Below the pieces are notes generated by a model that did not search any database, was not told the origin of the DNA, and saw only the letters and a program-made list of their open reading frames with translations. Source: CAZFVY01 sp964522665 (GTDB lineage: Bacteria > Verrucomicrobiota > Verrucomicrobiia > Limisphaerales > CAZFVY01). Taken from it: a stretch of DNA of 16,864 bases. The number at the start of each line of letters is the position of its first letter. Within the stretch, counting starts at the first letter, position 1. The stretch is taken from contig CAZFVY010000139.1 of assembly GCA_964522665.1 (NCBI GenBank), forward strand, positions 1 to 16,864, given 5' to 3'. Of this stretch, positions 14,343 through 16,864 are shown piece by piece. The translations under genes were made by a program, and so were the position numbers.

Positions 14343-15692
14343 TCAGCGCGGGGCTACGGCCAGTTTCTCCGGCGCCGAAGTGACAGCCCAGAGCCAGCCG
14401 AGTAGAGCAAAAAACGCCCAAGCCAGGGCTGGAGTATATAAACTGAACTCGACGAACCCTTGGAGCGACCACGCAAAAAGCCCGATCCAAGTCGCAAAGT
14501 GCGCAGTATTGTGGCTACTTTTACGATACAGGATAAAAACTGAGCCAAGAACCGCCAAACCATAGGTCGCGGCTCCTAGGACGCCGGAATCGGACGCTTG
14601 CTCCAGATAATCGTTGTGGGCCAATTGCGCCATTTCGGCGTCTTTGGGCTTGTTCTGCCGGTATGGGATCGAGAACGTGCCCGGCCCGGTGCCGAAGACC
14701 GGATGGCGCGCGGCCATTTGGGCCGCGACTCGCCAGTAATCGAATCGAGCGCCGACGCTGGTGGCGCCGCGCTCGAAATAGGTCTGAAAGCGGACAAAGA
14801 ACCCGGTCAAAGCAGCCACGACGACGACCATCGCCACCGCGAGTCGTACCGCGCGGGACAGGTTTAACCGTGGCAGGAACGTCAGTCCCATGACTACGGC
14901 GATCAGCCAGCCCGCCTTCGAGCCGGACCAGTAAAGGCCAGCCAGGCCACCGAAAGCCAGCAATCCAACTAAAACAGTGCGAGTTACTTGCGTTAGCCAA
15001 TTAGTGACTTCCCAGAGACGCACCAATGAAAGCGGCAGCAGCAAAAGAATCCCCCCCGCGAAAGCGTTGGGATAGACAAAGGTCCCGAAAATGCGGTTGC
15101 TCGCAATCCGTTTCAAGTATTCGGCCGGGAACTTTTGCCAGTCCGGCTGTTGGTAGAAATAGCGCCGCGTTTCCTCTAGGCCGCCGAAATGTTGGGCAAA
15201 CCCCATCACCAACGCCATCACCAAGCCGAGCATCAGCCCGGTGTGGAAGTGGGAGAGTCGGCGATTCCCGCCGAGCGCGAGCAGGCCCAGATAGAAACAG
15301 ACCACGCACCCCGTGAAGTGGCGCACGGTCAACATGGTCAGCCGGGAATCGATCGACTGCGAAGCGGCAACCAACTGCCACGCCAGCCAGGCGGCTGGCA
15401 ACCCGACCCACCGCCAAGGGAATTGGGTCTGCATCCGGAACGCCGGCAAGCAACCGACCACCAGAGCCAAAACCAAGGGATACCCCCAAGCGACCGGCCA
15501 GCTCTCGACCGCGACCTCTGCGGGTCCGGCGGGCGGTTCGATGAAAGTCGCCAGCACGATCGGGTTCCCGAGCTTGGCAACGATTAAGAAAAAGCACAAA
15601 CCTGCGATTATTTCGGTCAAATAATTCGCTTTCTGCGGTTTCTGTAACGGTAACGTCTCTGAATCGCGCTTTTTTCCTTGAGTCGGGTTCAC
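14343..15692 (-). CDS. O-antigen ligase / Wzy-family polytopic membrane protein
   Basis: An inner-membrane protein of 449 residues with about ten hydrophobic segments, between about residues 24 and 437. Family pattern: IFGTFVYPNAFAGGILLLLP (201-220), SGSKAGWLIA (256-265) in the place of the usual 'SRGAWL', a large loop with HPVFGTGPGTF (330-340), and AHNDYLEQASDSGVLG (358-373) typical of the Wzy_C/O-antigen ligase domain. The likely role is ligation or polymerisation of surface polysaccharide; the exact substrate is unknown. The frame is open to 15926, but that part is the holB sequence in another frame and shows no hydrophobic character. The GTG at 15692 is the first sensible start, 14 bp after the holB stop. 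No other polysaccharide gene is in the window. Polymerase versus ligase cannot be told. Confidence 0.85.
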   Translation of the reverse strand: MNPTQGKKRDSETLPLQKPQKANYLTEIIAGLCFFLIVAKLGNPIVLATFIEPPAGPAEVAVESWPVAWGYPLVLALVVGCLPAFRMQTQFPWRWVGLPAAWLAWQLVAASQSIDSRLTMLTVRHFTGCVVCFYLGLLALGGNRRLSHFHTGLMLGLVMALVMGFAQHFGGLEETRRYFYQQPDWQKFPAEYLKRIASNRIFGTFVYPNAFAGGILLLLPLSLVRLWEVTNWLTQVTRTVLVGLLAFGGLAGLYWSGSKAGWLIAVVMGLTFLPRLNLSRAVRLAVAMVVVVAALTGFFVRFQTYFERGATSVGARFDYWRVAAQMAARHPVFGTGPGTFSIPYRQNKPKDAEMAQLAHNDYLEQASDSGVLGAATYGLAVLGSVFILYRKSSHNTAHFATWIGLFAWSLQGFVEFSLYTPALAWAFFALLGWLWAVTSAPEKLAVAPR

Positions 15693-15706
15693 GACGGGGC
15701 CAGCGG

Positions 15707-16747
15707 TTAGAGCTTCAACTTGAGCAGCCCAACTTCCAGCGTCAGCGCCTCTTGGACATTGGTTCGGAGCAAACGCTGCGTCTGTTCGATGGCCTCGAGA
15801 TTCGCGGCGGCGTCCTTGGGGGTAATGCGGCGGGCGACCTTTTCGGCGGCCACGCTCAATTCGGGAAAACTCGCCATGGCGCGACCGACTCCGAGCGCGT
15901 GGAGCCAGACGTCGCGGAGCCACCACTGAAGGCCAAGCAATAGGTCGGCCCGTTGCCGACGGTATTCCGCTTCGACGGCGGCGGAGAGTTCGTCATCCCA
16001 TTTTTCCCGCAGCTTTGGGTCAACGTCTTCGTAGCGGGACTGCGGGGAACGGTCAGTCAGCGATTTCTCGATCTCCGCCTTTAGCTCGGCGAGTCGCGCC
16101 AAGAGCTTGCCCAGGGAGCGGTAACGGCCCAGCAGCCCTTTCTGTTCGGCCGCGGCGGTCTGGCTGAACTCGGCGATCAACGCGCCTTGCGCCCCGGCCA
16201 ACTGATATTTGCTTTCGCCCGCGAAATGCAACCTCAGACAACGGGAAAGGATCGTTTCCAGAACCCTTTGCGGCTCCGTGGAGAGCAGGATGATGATGGT
16301 CTGGTCCGGCGGTTCCTCCAGGGTCTTGAGGAAGGCGTTGGCCGCTTGCGTATTCAGTCGGTCCGCGGCGACGATCACCGCGACTTTGTACCGGGCCTCG
16401 TGCGGCTTGAGATGCATGGTTCGCATGGCCTCCCGCATTTGGTCAATCGTTATGATTCTCAACTTGGATTCCGGCCGCACCCAAAGCACGTCCGGGTGGG
16501 CGCTCGCGTCGATTTTCGCGCACGGGGCGCAATGGTCACATGAATCGAGGCGGGTTGCCGTGTCGGCGCCGTCGCGCGTGGGCGGGGCGTCGCAGTTGAT
16601 CACTTTGGCCAGCGTGCGAGCCATCTCCTCGAGCACGCCCAGTTGGTAGCCGGTGAAGAGATACGCGTGCGCCAGGCGCCCCAAACGCAGACTGCGCTGT
16701 AGCAGGTCCACAACCTGGCGCTGCGCGGGGAAATCGGCGAAAGACAT
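15707..16747 (-). CDS. holB: DNA polymerase III, delta prime subunit
   Basis: Subunit of the clamp loader that places the sliding clamp on DNA. The 346 residues start with FPAQRQVVDLLQRSLRLGRL and LAHAYLFTGYQ. The P-loop position reads FTGYQLGVLEE without the GKT of an active ATPase. This is expected for delta prime and separates it from the gamma/tau subunit DnaX. A four-cysteine zinc module is visible at Cys52, Cys70, Cys73 and Cys76. AANAFLKTLEEPP (135-147) and the SRC motif (168-170) are AAA+ clamp-loader hallmarks. The C-terminal part (about 180-346) is helical. Length is close to E. coli HolB (334). The ATG has only a weak AAGAG just upstream. It is probably co-transcribed with the membrane protein gene 14 bp downstream. 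Confidence 0.92.
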   Translation of the reverse strand: MSFADFPAQRQVVDLLQRSLRLGRLAHAYLFTGYQLGVLEEMARTLAKVINCDAPPTRDGADTATRLDSCDHCAPCAKIDASAHPDVLWVRPESKLRIITIDQMREAMRTMHLKPHEARYKVAVIVAADRLNTQAANAFLKTLEEPPDQTIIILLSTEPQRVLETILSRCLRLHFAGESKYQLAGAQGALIAEFSQTAAAEQKGLLGRYRSLGKLLARLAELKAEIEKSLTDRSPQSRYEDVDPKLREKWDDELSAAVEAEYRRQRADLLLGLQWWLRDVWLHALGVGRAMASFPELSVAAEKVARRITPKDAAANLEAIEQTQRLLRTNVQEALTLEVGLLKLKL

Positions 16748-16864
16748 GTGCTCTTATTACGCCGGTCAGGCCATTGAATCAAGGAATGCGCGAGACGAAT
16801 GAGCCTTATAACGGCAGTTGGAACGCGCCAGATTGAGTAAGGCTTTGGAGCAGAAACGGTTTGG

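Noticed and set aside
15693..15926. Upstream extension of the O-antigen ligase-like protein
   Set aside because: It is Arg-rich and is the holB coding sequence read in another frame.
16806..16864. Possible C-terminal end of a gene upstream of holB (18 residues, KPFLLQSLTQSGAFQLPL, then TAA)
   Set aside because: Plausible in composition and position, but too short to recognise or to support as a gene.

Overview
The window is a G+C-rich bacterial chromosome segment in which every credible gene reads leftward on the minus strand. I recognise thirteen genes; one of them, a chemoreceptor, runs off the left edge. Long plus-strand reading frames opposite cheA, the second chemoreceptor gene and xylA are antisense shadows. 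The gene set (accB-accC beside aroQ, type II xylose isomerase, a CheA with an alanine/proline linker) and the scarcity of Shine-Dalgarno sequences are compatible with a Verrucomicrobiota-like, Gram-negative organism. That assignment is inference; no marker gene such as rRNA is present.

Layout from the right edge, in transcription order: holB (DNA polymerase III delta prime) is followed after 14 bp by a polytopic O-antigen ligase/Wzy-family membrane protein. Next come aroQ (type II dehydroquinase), then accB and accC (biotin carboxyl carrier and biotin carboxylase of acetyl-CoA carboxylase). A candidate sigma70-type promoter with a thrice-repeated 8-mer lies ahead of accB. Then follow thiE (thiamine phosphate synthase), a PfkB-family kinase of unknown substrate, xylA (xylose isomerase) and a small two-helix membrane protein resembling the YcxB family.

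About 1.2 kb without a convincing gene follows (roughly 6521-7682). It holds three inverted repeats and an A+T-rich island. The left third is a chemosensory cluster: a four-helix-bundle-type chemoreceptor, cheA, cheW (start overlapping the cheA stop) and a second chemoreceptor with a Cache-like sensor that is cut by the window edge. These genes encode the core of a signalling array: two receptors, the histidine kinase and the coupling protein. No response regulator, CheR or CheB lies inside the window.

Most of the window is ordinary metabolism and housekeeping. The parts most worth a second look are the CheA architecture, the structured gene-less stretch, the inverted repeat touching the YcxB-like start codon and the repeats upstream of accB. 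I see no CRISPR array, transposase, tRNA, rRNA or integrase, and no clear evidence of a new multi-gene system.
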